DNA from: Pseudomonas sp. S30 | Lineage (GTDB): Bacteria; Pseudomonadota; Gammaproteobacteria; Pseudomonadales; Pseudomonadaceae | Direction of reading: 5' to 3' | NCBI RefSeq assembly: GCF_016518545.1 | Contig: NZ_JACVTO010000023.1 | Coordinates: 25,825-89,824 of the forward strand | Length of the DNA: 64,000 nucleotides | Position numbers and translations under genes: made by a program | Shown here: one piece after another, positions 33,318-40,845 of the stretch | How positions within the stretch are numbered: the stretch's first letter is position 1 | Layout: each line of letters starts with the position of its first letter | The notes under the pieces: model-generated | What the model was told of the DNA's origin: nothing | The model's input: the letters and a program-made list of their open reading frames with translations, nothing else | Database searches by the model: none

Positions 33318-34601
33318 ATGTCCCGTTCCGAAACCCTGTTCGCCCAAGCCCAGAAACACATTCCCGGCGGCGTCAATTCGCCCGTTCGCGCATTCAAGAG
33401 CGTCGGCGGCACGCCGCTGTTCTTCAAGCACGCCGAAGGCGCCTACGTGGTCGACGAGGACGACAAGCGCTACGTCGACTACGTCGGCTCCTGGGGCCCG
33501 ATGATTCTCGGCCATGGCCACCCGGACGTACTCGACGCCGTGCGCCGCCAGCTGGAACACGGCTTGTCCTATGGCGCGCCGACCGCCATGGAAACCGAGA
33601 TGGCCGACCTGGTCTGCTCGCTGGTGCCGTCGATGGAAATGGTGCGCATGGTCAGCTCGGGCACCGAAGCCACCATGAGCGCCATCCGCCTGGCCCGTGG
33701 CTACACCGGCCGCGACGCGATCATCAAGTTCGAAGGCTGCTACCACGGGCACTCCGACAGCCTGCTGGTCAAGGCCGGTTCCGGGCTGCTGACCCAGGGC
33801 GTGCCCAGCTCGGCGGGGGTGCCGGCGGACTTCGCCAAGCACACCCTGACCCTGCCGTTCAACGACATCGGCGCGGTGGAAAAGACCCTGGCCGATGCAG
33901 GCCAGAGCGTGGCCTGCATCATCGTCGAGCCAGTGGCCGGCAACATGAACTGCGTGCCGCCGGCCCCGGGCTTCCTCGAGGGCCTGCGAGCCCTGTGCGA
34001 CCAGCACGGCGTGGTGCTGATCTTCGATGAAGTGATGACCGGTTTCCGAGTGTCCCTGGGCGGTGCCCAAGGGCATTACGGCATCACCCCGGACCTGTCG
34101 ACCTTCGGCAAGATCGTCGGCGGCGGCATGCCGGTCGGCTGCTTCGGCGGCAAGCGCGAGATCATGGGCTGCATCGCCCCGCTGGGCCCGGTCTACCAGG
34201 CCGGTACGTTGTCGGGCAACCCGCTGGCCATGGCCGCCGGCCTGACCACCCTCAAGCTGATCAGCCGCCCGGGCTTCCATGATGAGCTGAGCGCGTTCAC
34301 CAGCCGCATGCTCGACGGCCTGCAACAACGCGCCGACGCCGCCGGGGTGCCGTTCGTGACCACCCAGGCTGGCGCCATGTTCGGCCTGTACTTCAGCGGC
34401 GCCGACGACATCGTGACCTTCGACGATGTGATGGCCAGCGACGCCGAGCGCTTCAAGCGCTTCTTCCACCTGATGCTGGACGGCGGCGTGTACCTGGCGC
34501 CGAGTGCGTTCGAGGCAGGTTTCACCTCCATCGCCCATGGCGATGCCGAGCTGAAGATCACCCTGGACGCGGCAGAAAAGGCCTTCGCGGCGCTCAAATG
34601 A
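33318..34601 (+). CDS. hemL: Glutamate-1-semialdehyde 2,1-aminomutase
   Basis: The 427-residue PLP enzyme converts glutamate-1-semialdehyde to 5-aminolevulinate for haem synthesis. The PLP lysine lies in the FGKIVGGGMPVGCFGG segment. GGVNSPVRAFKSVGGTP near the N-terminus and VSSGTEATMSAIRLARGYTG are hallmark blocks. Length is standard. It starts 17 bases after thiE; GAGAGAG precedes the ATG. Confidence 0.98.
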   Translation: MSRSETLFAQAQKHIPGGVNSPVRAFKSVGGTPLFFKHAEGAYVVDEDDKRYVDYVGSWGPMILGHGHPDVLDAVRRQLEHGLSYGAPTAMETEMADLVCSLVPSMEMVRMVSSGTEATMSAIRLARGYTGRDAIIKFEGCYHGHSDSLLVKAGSGLLTQGVPSSAGVPADFAKHTLTLPFNDIGAVEKTLADAGQSVACIIVEPVAGNMNCVPPAPGFLEGLRALCDQHGVVLIFDEVMTGFRVSLGGAQGHYGITPDLSTFGKIVGGGMPVGCFGGKREIMGCIAPLGPVYQAGTLSGNPLAMAAGLTTLKLISRPGFHDELSAFTSRMLDGLQQRADAAGVPFVTTQAGAMFGLYFSGADDIVTFDDVMASDAERFKRFFHLMLDGGVYLAPSAFEAGFTSIAHGDAELKITLDAAEKAFAALK

Positions 34602-34637
34602 GCGCCCCACCCCCACTGAGCGCAGGCGCTTGCAGCA

Positions 34638-34662
34638 CGCCGCTTCCCCTGTAGAAGCGGCG
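34638..34662 (+). terminator. Stem-loop after hemL (terminator or REP-like)
   Basis: CGCCGCTTC at 34638-34646 pairs with GAAGCGGCG at 34654-34662 (9 bp, loop 7). The CCCCTGTAGAAGCGGC core recalls Pseudomonas REP palindromes, so it may be a degraded REP. No T tract follows. Confidence 0.5.
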
Positions 34663-34798
34663 GCAGAAGTGCGGGCACAATAGGCCGATTCGCCCAGCCT
34701 GCATAAAATCGAGTAAAACTTTGTAAGGTTGGCGCCGCTTATCCCATAATGTGCCACCAACGACACTGGCCGCAGCTTGCAGAGGTAAGTCGATCCCC

Positions 34799-35350
34799 AT
34801 GAACCGCACCGGCCGCGCCCTGACCCTGGGCTGCCTGTTGCTTCTACAGCCCCTGCTGGCACTGGCGGAGGGCGGCAATTCGTTGCTGATTCCAGCGACG
34901 GGCCGCTGCACTCTCAACGCCCAGCCCCAGGACCTGGAAGGCGCGCTCAAGAGCTGCGTGCAGAGCGCCGAGTCCGGCGACGCCCAGGCGCAGTACGAGC
35001 TGGGGGAGTTCTACTACAGCGCCAAGCAGGCCCCCAAAGACCTGGACAAGGCGCTGAACTGGTTCGAGAAGGCCTCGCTGCAAGGCCATGCACAGGCCCA
35101 GTACCGCCTGGGCGGCATGTTCATGCGCGGCGAAGGGGTGCAGGCCAACAACGTCCAGGCCTACATCCTGCTGAAGATTGCCGCGGTCAACGGCGCCGAG
35201 GATGCCCTGGACCTGGCCGACGAAGTCACCGGGCAAATGTCCCGGGACGAGCTGGAACACGCCACCCAGGTGCTGGGCCAGATCTTCCGCAAGTACCTGC
35301 TCGAGTTGCAGAGCGCCGAAGGGCGCACGCCGTTCTCGCCACTGCCCTGA
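34799..35350 (+). CDS. Sel1-repeat (TPR-like) exported protein
   Basis: The 183-residue protein has a signal peptide (residues 1-23, ending ALA) and two clear Sel1 repeats (GDAQAQYELGEFYYSAKQAP and GHAQAQYRLGGMFMRGEGV) plus a degenerate third. Sel1 proteins are protein-protein interaction scaffolds; a periplasmic role is likely. AGAGGT lies upstream of the ATG. It is a single gene between hemL and phoH. Confidence 0.88.
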   Translation: MNRTGRALTLGCLLLLQPLLALAEGGNSLLIPATGRCTLNAQPQDLEGALKSCVQSAESGDAQAQYELGEFYYSAKQAPKDLDKALNWFEKASLQGHAQAQYRLGGMFMRGEGVQANNVQAYILLKIAAVNGAEDALDLADEVTGQMSRDELEHATQVLGQIFRKYLLELQSAEGRTPFSPLP

Positions 35351-35507
35351 TCGACGCACGCTGCGCGGACGCAACCGATCTGTCGCACAACGGTCAGACA
35401 CCTCTGCCACAGTGCATCCCGACCCTTGATCGTTTCAGAGCTTTCGCCACTGCCGATCAAGGGTTATTCTTCATTTCACATCCCCAGTCGAGCGCCTTGA
35501 ACCGACC

Positions 35508-36506
35508 TTGAACGCACCCATAGAACCTCATCGTTTTACCCTCGAACCTTTCGAGGCCCACCGTTTCGCCAACTTGTGCGGCCAGTTCGACGAGCACCTG
35601 CGCCTGATCGAACAACGCCTGGCCATCGAGATCCGCAACCGCGGCAATCAGTTCGAACTGATCGGCGAAGCCAAGACCACCTCCGCCGCCGAACAGCTGC
35701 TGCGCCGTCTCTATCGCGAGACCAAGGCCACCGAACTGTCGCCGGAAACGGTCCACCTGTATCTGCAGGAGTCGGCCGTCGAGAACCTCGACAATCCCGC
35801 CGTCAACGAAGTCAGCGTGTCGCTGCGCACGCGCAAGGGCAACATCCGCCCGCGCGGCGCCAACCAGCAGCGCTACGTCAAGGAAATCCTTGCCAACGAC
35901 ATCAATTTCGGCATCGGTCCGGCCGGCACCGGCAAGACCTACCTGGCCGTGGCCTGCGCGGTCGACGCCCTGGAGCGCGAGCAGGTGCGTCGCATCCTGC
36001 TGGTACGCCCGGCGGTCGAAGCCGGCGAGAAGCTCGGCTTCCTGCCGGGCGACCTGGCGCAGAAGATCGACCCCTACCTGCGCCCGCTCTACGACGCGCT
36101 CTACGAGATGCTCGGCTTCGAACACGTGGCCAAGCTGATCGAACGCCAGGTGATCGAGATCGCGCCACTGGCCTACATGCGCGGCCGTACGCTGAACAAC
36201 AGCTTCATCATCCTCGACGAAAGCCAGAACACCACCCTGGAACAGATGAAGATGTTCCTCACCCGCATCGGCTTCGGCTCCACCGCGGTCATCACCGGTG
36301 ACATCACCCAGGTCGACCTGCCGCGCGGCACCAAGTCGGGCCTGGCCCACGTGATCGAGGTGCTCAGGGACGTGCCGGGTATCAGCTTCACCCACTTCCA
36401 GCCCAAGGACGTGGTGCGCCACCCCCTGGTGCAGCGCATCGTCGAAGCCTACGACCGCTTCGATGCCCGTCAGGCCAGGCCCGAGGCGTCCGGCAAAGAT
36501 GCTTGA
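35508..36506 (+). CDS. ybeZ: PhoH-family ATPase (YbeZ)
   Basis: The 332-residue PhoH-like protein has an N-terminal KH-type part (about 1-110) and an ATPase domain with Walker A GPAGTGKTYLA and Walker B SFIILDESQN. YbeZ acts with YbeY in rRNA maturation and RNA quality control. The likely start is TTG at 35508 (NAPIEPHRF), matching the usual Pseudomonas N-terminus; no ATG fits. It overlaps ybeY by 8 bases. Confidence 0.95.
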   Translation: MNAPIEPHRFTLEPFEAHRFANLCGQFDEHLRLIEQRLAIEIRNRGNQFELIGEAKTTSAAEQLLRRLYRETKATELSPETVHLYLQESAVENLDNPAVNEVSVSLRTRKGNIRPRGANQQRYVKEILANDINFGIGPAGTGKTYLAVACAVDALEREQVRRILLVRPAVEAGEKLGFLPGDLAQKIDPYLRPLYDALYEMLGFEHVAKLIERQVIEIAPLAYMRGRTLNNSFIILDESQNTTLEQMKMFLTRIGFGSTAVITGDITQVDLPRGTKSGLAHVIEVLRDVPGISFTHFQPKDVVRHPLVQRIVEAYDRFDARQARPEASGKDA

Positions 36507-36972
36507 GCTCGATCTGCAGCGCGCCAGCGAAGCCGCCGCTCCCGACGAAGCCGATTTCCGCCGCTGGTGCGAACTGGCGCTGCGTCAACGCAGCGCCGAC
36601 TCGGAAATGACCATTCGCCTGGTCGACGAAGCCGAGGGCCGCGCGCTGAACCACACCTACCGGCACAAGGACTACGCCACCAACGTGTTGTCCTTCCCGG
36701 CTGACGTGCCCGATGAACTGCTGGATATTCCTTTGCTCGGCGACCTGGTCATCTGCGTCCCGGTGGTCGAGCGCGAGGCGGCCGAGCAGGGCAAGACGCT
36801 GCCGGCCCACTGGGCGCACCTGGTGATCCATGGCTGCCTGCACCTGCTGGGCTACGACCACATCGACGACGATGAGGCCGAGGAAATGGAAGCGCTCGAA
36901 CGCCAGTTGCTGGCCGAGCTGGGCCATCCCGACCCCTACGCCGACGACCACACCGATTCAATCACCCACTGA
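36499..36972 (+). CDS. ybeY: Endoribonuclease YbeY
   Basis: The 157-residue metalloprotein contains the zinc motif HGCLHLLGYDH (three His) near residue 113, preceded by the TNVLSFPAD block. It matures 16S rRNA 3' ends and takes part in ribosome quality control. It overlaps the end of ybeZ, so translation is coupled. Confidence 0.97.
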   Translation: MLELDLQRASEAAAPDEADFRRWCELALRQRSADSEMTIRLVDEAEGRALNHTYRHKDYATNVLSFPADVPDELLDIPLLGDLVICVPVVEREAAEQGKTLPAHWAHLVIHGCLHLLGYDHIDDDEAEEMEALERQLLAELGHPDPYADDHTDSITH

Positions 36973-37000
36973 ACACTGCAAGGATCACGAGTAAACCGCC

Positions 37001-37840
37001 ATGAGCGAAGATCGATCGAGCAACGGGCAAAAGTCCTGGCTGGGCAAGCTGACCCAGGCTTTTGCCCATGAGCCGAAAAACCGTCAGGAGCTTCTCGAGC
37101 TACTGCGTGAAGCCCATCAGAACAAGCTGCTCGACAGCGAAGCGCTGACCATCGTCGAGGGCGCCATCCAGGTCGCCGACCTGCAAGTGCGCGACATCAT
37201 GGTCCCGCGCTCGCAGATGATCAGCATCAAGGCCAGCCAGTCGCCTCGCGAATTCCTGCCGGCGGTGATCGACGCCGCGCACTCGCGCTACCCGGTGATC
37301 GGCGAAAGCCACGACGATGTGCTCGGCATCCTGCTGGCCAAGGACCTGCTGCCGTTGATCCTCAAGGAGAACGGCGACAGCTTCAACATCAAGGACCTGC
37401 TGCGCCCGGCCACCTTCGTGCCCGAGTCCAAGCGCCTGAACGTGCTGCTGCGCGAGTTTCGCGCCAATCACAACCACATGGCCGTGGTCATCGACGAGTA
37501 CGGCGGCGTGGCCGGCCTGGTCACCATCGAGGATGTGCTCGAGCAGATCGTCGGCGACATCGAGGACGAGCATGACGTCGAGGAAGACAGCTACATCAAG
37601 CCGCTGCCCAGCGGCGACTTCCTGGTCAAGGCGCTCACGCCGATCGAGAACTTCAACAGCTTCTTCGACAGCGCGTTTTCCGATGACGAGTTCGACACCG
37701 TCGGCGGCCTGGTCATGAGTGCGTTCGGACACCTGCCCAAGCGCAACGAAACCACCGAGATCGGCGCCTATCGCTTCCGCATCCTCAACGCCGACAGCCG
37801 CCGCATCCACTTGCTGCGCCTGACCCCCATCACCCGCTAA
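37001..37840 (+). CDS. corC: CorC/HlyC-family protein with paired CBS domains
   Basis: The 279-residue cytosolic protein has CBS domains at about 65-190 (DIMVPRSQMISI, YPVIGESHDDVLGILLAKDLL, VIDEYGGVAGLVTIEDVLEQIVGDIEDE) and a CorC_HlyC C-terminal domain (about 200-279). It is linked to Mg2+/Co2+ efflux, probably through nucleotide sensing. It starts 28 bases after ybeY and is followed by lnt. Confidence 0.94.
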   Translation: MSEDRSSNGQKSWLGKLTQAFAHEPKNRQELLELLREAHQNKLLDSEALTIVEGAIQVADLQVRDIMVPRSQMISIKASQSPREFLPAVIDAAHSRYPVIGESHDDVLGILLAKDLLPLILKENGDSFNIKDLLRPATFVPESKRLNVLLREFRANHNHMAVVIDEYGGVAGLVTIEDVLEQIVGDIEDEHDVEEDSYIKPLPSGDFLVKALTPIENFNSFFDSAFSDDEFDTVGGLVMSAFGHLPKRNETTEIGAYRFRILNADSRRIHLLRLTPITR

Positions 37841-37848
37841 GGACGACC

Positions 37849-39366
37849 ATGCGCTGGATCACCCGTCCCGGCTGGCCCGGTAACCTGCTGGCCGTGGCGG
37901 CCGGCGCCTCCACTTCCCTGGCCCTGGCGCCGTTCGACGTGTGGCCGGTCGCCCTGCTGGCGATCGTGCTGTTCTACCTCGGCCTGCGCGAGCTGAGCCC
38001 GCGCCAGGCCCTGGGCCGCGGCTGGTGCTACGGTTTCGGCCTGTATGGCGCCGGCACCAGCTGGATCTACGTCAGCATCAACACCTACGGTGGCGCTTCG
38101 CCGCTGCTGGCCACCCTGCTGCTGGTGGCGTTCTTCGCCGCCATCGCCTGGTTCTTCGCCCTGCCCGCCTGGCTCTGGGCGCGCTGGTTGCGGCGCAACG
38201 AAGCGCCGCTGGCCGACGCGCTGTGCTTCGCCGCCCTGTGGCTGCTGCAAGAGGCTTTCCGTGGCTGGTTCCTCACCGGCTTTCCCTGGCTCTATGCCGG
38301 CTACAGCCAGCTCGATGGGCCGCTGGCCGGTCTCGCCCCCCTGGGCGGCGTGTGGCTCATTTCCTTCGCCCTGGCGCTGTCGGCCGCCCTGCTGTGCAAC
38401 CTGCATCGCCTGAGGGCACGCCCCTCGTTCCTGGCCACGGCTGTGGTGCTGCTCATCGCACCCTGGGTGCTCGGCCTCGCCCTCAAGGGCCACGCCTGGA
38501 CCCGCCCCGCCGGCGACCCGCTGAAGGTCGCAGCGGTGCAAGGCAACGTCGAGCAGGAAGTGAAGTGGGACCCGGCGCACGTCAACGCGCAACTGGCGCT
38601 GTACCGGGACATGACCCTGCGCTCGCAGCCGGTGGACATCGTGGTGTGGCCGGAAACGGCAGTGCCGGTGCTCAAGGATCAGGCCCAGGGCTACATCGAC
38701 ATGATGGGCAGCTTCGCCGCCGACCGACACGCCGCATTGATCACCGGCGTACCGGTGCGCGAAATGGTTCACCAGCAACGTCGCTACTTCAATGGCATCA
38801 CGGTTGCCGGCGAAGGCGATGGCACCTACCTCAAGCAGAAGCTGGTGCCTTTCGGCGAATATGTGCCGTTGCAGGACATGCTGCGCGGGGCGATCGAGTT
38901 CTTCAACCTGCCGATGTCCGACTTCGCCCGAGGCCCTGACGACCAGCCGCTGCTCCAGGCCAAGGGTTACCAGGTGGCGCCGTTCATCTGCTACGAAGTG
39001 GTCTATCCGGAATTCGCCGCAGGCCTTGCCGCGCGCAGCGACCTGCTGCTGACCATCAGCAACGACACCTGGTTCGGCACCTCGATCGGCCCGTTGCAGC
39101 ACCTGCAGATGGCGCAGATGCGCGCCCTCGAGGCCGGGCGCTGGATGATCAGGGCCACCAACAATGGCGTCACCGCGCTGATCGACCCCTTCGGCAGGAT
39201 CACCACGCAGATTCCGCAATTCCAGCAGGCGATTCTGTATGGCGACGTGGTTCCGATGCAGCAGCTCACGCCCTACCTGCAATGGCGCTCCTGGCCGCTG
39301 GGGATTCTCTGCGTACTGCTGATGGGCTGGGCGCTGCTGGCCGGGCGCATGGCAAAGACCGCTTGA
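37849..39366 (+). CDS. lnt: Apolipoprotein N-acyltransferase
   Basis: The 505-residue inner-membrane enzyme adds the third acyl chain to lipoproteins. About six membrane helices (1-215) precede a nitrilase domain with catalytic Glu in VWPETAVP, Lys in LKQKLVPFGEYVP and Cys in FICYEVVYPEF. A final helix lies near the C-terminus. It starts 8 bases after corC. Confidence 0.97.
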   Translation: MRWITRPGWPGNLLAVAAGASTSLALAPFDVWPVALLAIVLFYLGLRELSPRQALGRGWCYGFGLYGAGTSWIYVSINTYGGASPLLATLLLVAFFAAIAWFFALPAWLWARWLRRNEAPLADALCFAALWLLQEAFRGWFLTGFPWLYAGYSQLDGPLAGLAPLGGVWLISFALALSAALLCNLHRLRARPSFLATAVVLLIAPWVLGLALKGHAWTRPAGDPLKVAAVQGNVEQEVKWDPAHVNAQLALYRDMTLRSQPVDIVVWPETAVPVLKDQAQGYIDMMGSFAADRHAALITGVPVREMVHQQRRYFNGITVAGEGDGTYLKQKLVPFGEYVPLQDMLRGAIEFFNLPMSDFARGPDDQPLLQAKGYQVAPFICYEVVYPEFAAGLAARSDLLLTISNDTWFGTSIGPLQHLQMAQMRALEAGRWMIRATNNGVTALIDPFGRITTQIPQFQQAILYGDVVPMQQLTPYLQWRSWPLGILCVLLMGWALLAGRMAKTA

Positions 39367-39388
39367 ACGCCGGCGCAGCGTTCGCCAC

Positions 39389-39421
39389 GGGTGAATCTGC
39401 TCGACCGGAGCGGATTCACCC
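39389..39421. terminator. Terminator between lnt and the convergent elyC-like gene
   Basis: GGGTGAATC at 39389-39397 pairs with GATTCACCC at 39413-39421, with an inner GCTC/GAGC stem and a 5-base loop. It lies between two convergent stop codons. Confidence 0.75.
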
Positions 39422-39432
39422 AGCCTCCCCCA

Positions 39433-40194
39433 TCAGTAGAACAACCGGTATCCCACCAACCCCACCGCTTCGTTCAACAGCACGCCGTTCTGCCACACGG
39501 CCCGACTCTCCGGTATCAGCCCGGCGAACGGGCGGGCATGGTCCACACCGAGCAAGCCCACCGGCGCAGGAACCACCTCGAGCCCCACCCGTTCGAAACT
39601 CCAGCGCGAACGCTGCATGTGCCAGGACTGAGTCACCAGCACCACGCGATGGATGCCCTGCTTGCGCAGCAGCTCGGCACTCAACTTGGCATTCTCCCAG
39701 GTAGTGAGGCTGGCCTCTTCGCGCCAGGTGGTCGTCACGCCGAAATCCAGCTGCAGGCGCTGGGCCATCAGCGATGCTTCGCTGGGCGGCGAACCGTAGT
39801 GCAAGCCGCCGCTGGTCAATACCGGCAGGCCCGACGCCTTGGCCAACTGAGCGGCATAGCGCAGTCGTTCCAATGCAGGGGCACTGGGCTGATCCTCGCC
39901 GCCCCACGCGGGATCGCCACGGTCGCGACCCGCACCTAGCACCACGATGGCATCGGCGCGCTGAGCCAGCTGGGTCCAGACCTCGGGCGCCAGCGCCGGC
40001 TCGGTCTCCAGTAGCCTGGCAGCTTCCTGCACCACCAGCGGCAGGCTCATCAGCCAGAGTCCGGCGAAGCCGAGGCCGAAGCACGCCGTCGCCAGTCGCG
40101 GGCGCCGGCGGCGCAGCCACCAGCCGGCCGCAAGCAGCAGCAGGAAAAGCCCTGGCGGCATCAACCACTGTTTGAGAAAGAATCGAATCGGCAT
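39433..40194 (-). CDS. DUF218/YdcF (ElyC-like) membrane protein
   Basis: The 253-residue protein has two N-terminal membrane helices (about 8-25 and 35-55) and a DUF218 domain with DAIVVLGAGRDR, LRYAAQLAKASGLPVLTSGG and VVLVTQSWHMQRSRWSFERVGLEVVPAP. E. coli ElyC of this family affects envelope and lipid-carrier metabolism. I chose 40194 because GGAGG stands six bases before the ATG. Confidence 0.9.
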   Translation of the reverse strand: MPIRFFLKQWLMPPGLFLLLLAAGWWLRRRRPRLATACFGLGFAGLWLMSLPLVVQEAARLLETEPALAPEVWTQLAQRADAIVVLGAGRDRGDPAWGGEDQPSAPALERLRYAAQLAKASGLPVLTSGGLHYGSPPSEASLMAQRLQLDFGVTTTWREEASLTTWENAKLSAELLRKQGIHRVVLVTQSWHMQRSRWSFERVGLEVVPAPVGLLGVDHARPFAGLIPESRAVWQNGVLLNEAVGLVGYRLFY

Positions 40195-40293
40195 GCGCAC
40201 CTCCGGCAAGGCGGGCAGCCTATAAGCAACGACGCCGGGCAACAAGTGCCGGCGTCGTGGGCTCAGGTGGTCAGATCATCGTAAAGAGGCTCG

Positions 40294-40608
40294 CTAGCGA
40301 GCCCCGTGTTTCATGACGCTGGAAGTGGCGGCAGGGCGCTGGCGGTTCTTCAACCAAACGATCTTGCCAGCTCCGCTGGCCACTTGGGCAACGCTGCCGG
40401 GCCCGCCGACGCGGCGCGTGGGCAGGCGGTCCAGGTAGGCCTTGAGTACCCGGAACTCCGCTGGGCTAAGGTCACGCAACTCCAGTTCGGCAGGCATTTC
40501 ATCGCGCAGGCCGGCGGATGTCCTCGCCGCTTCCAGCGCCAGGCCCAATCGGTCGATCAGGCGTTCGTAGAGCTCGGGCTTGCTTGCGGTTAACTGCGAA
40601 TCTCCCAT
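40294..40608 (-). CDS. Conserved hypothetical protein
   Basis: The 104-residue soluble basic protein has a helical first half (KPELYERLIDRLGLALEAA), a LSPAEFRVLKAYLDRLP block and a Lys/Arg-rich tail. I recognise no domain. A protein in the same place upstream of leuS is common in Pseudomonas, as I recall. It is divergent from leuS across 237 bases. Confidence 0.72.
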   Translation of the reverse strand: MGDSQLTASKPELYERLIDRLGLALEAARTSAGLRDEMPAELELRDLSPAEFRVLKAYLDRLPTRRVGGPGSVAQVASGAGKIVWLKNRQRPAATSSVMKHGAR

Positions 40609-40747
40609 CGTTCACCTCATTGCAGGTCAGAATGTCCTACCCCAACGATCAGCTTAGCGGCACTGGGCGATGCAGCGCTGCGCCGCGACAAACGGAACGT
40701 GCCCGGCCAATCGTATTCAGCGTTTCCCAGGACGCGCGACGCTCATG

Positions 40748-40753
40748 TATGCT
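40748..40753 (+). promoter_or_regulatory. Possible -10 element for leuS
   Basis: TATGCT lies about 95 bases before the leuS ATG; no good -35 is visible at 17 bases. It is a weak candidate. Confidence 0.3.
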
Positions 40754-40845
40754 AGGCCGTTCACTCTAACCGCCAGCGGAGTGCCGGACGCAGCGAGGTT
40801 GCGCTGCCTGGAAACAAGGTCTCCCCTCTCTCAGCAAAAGTAGCC

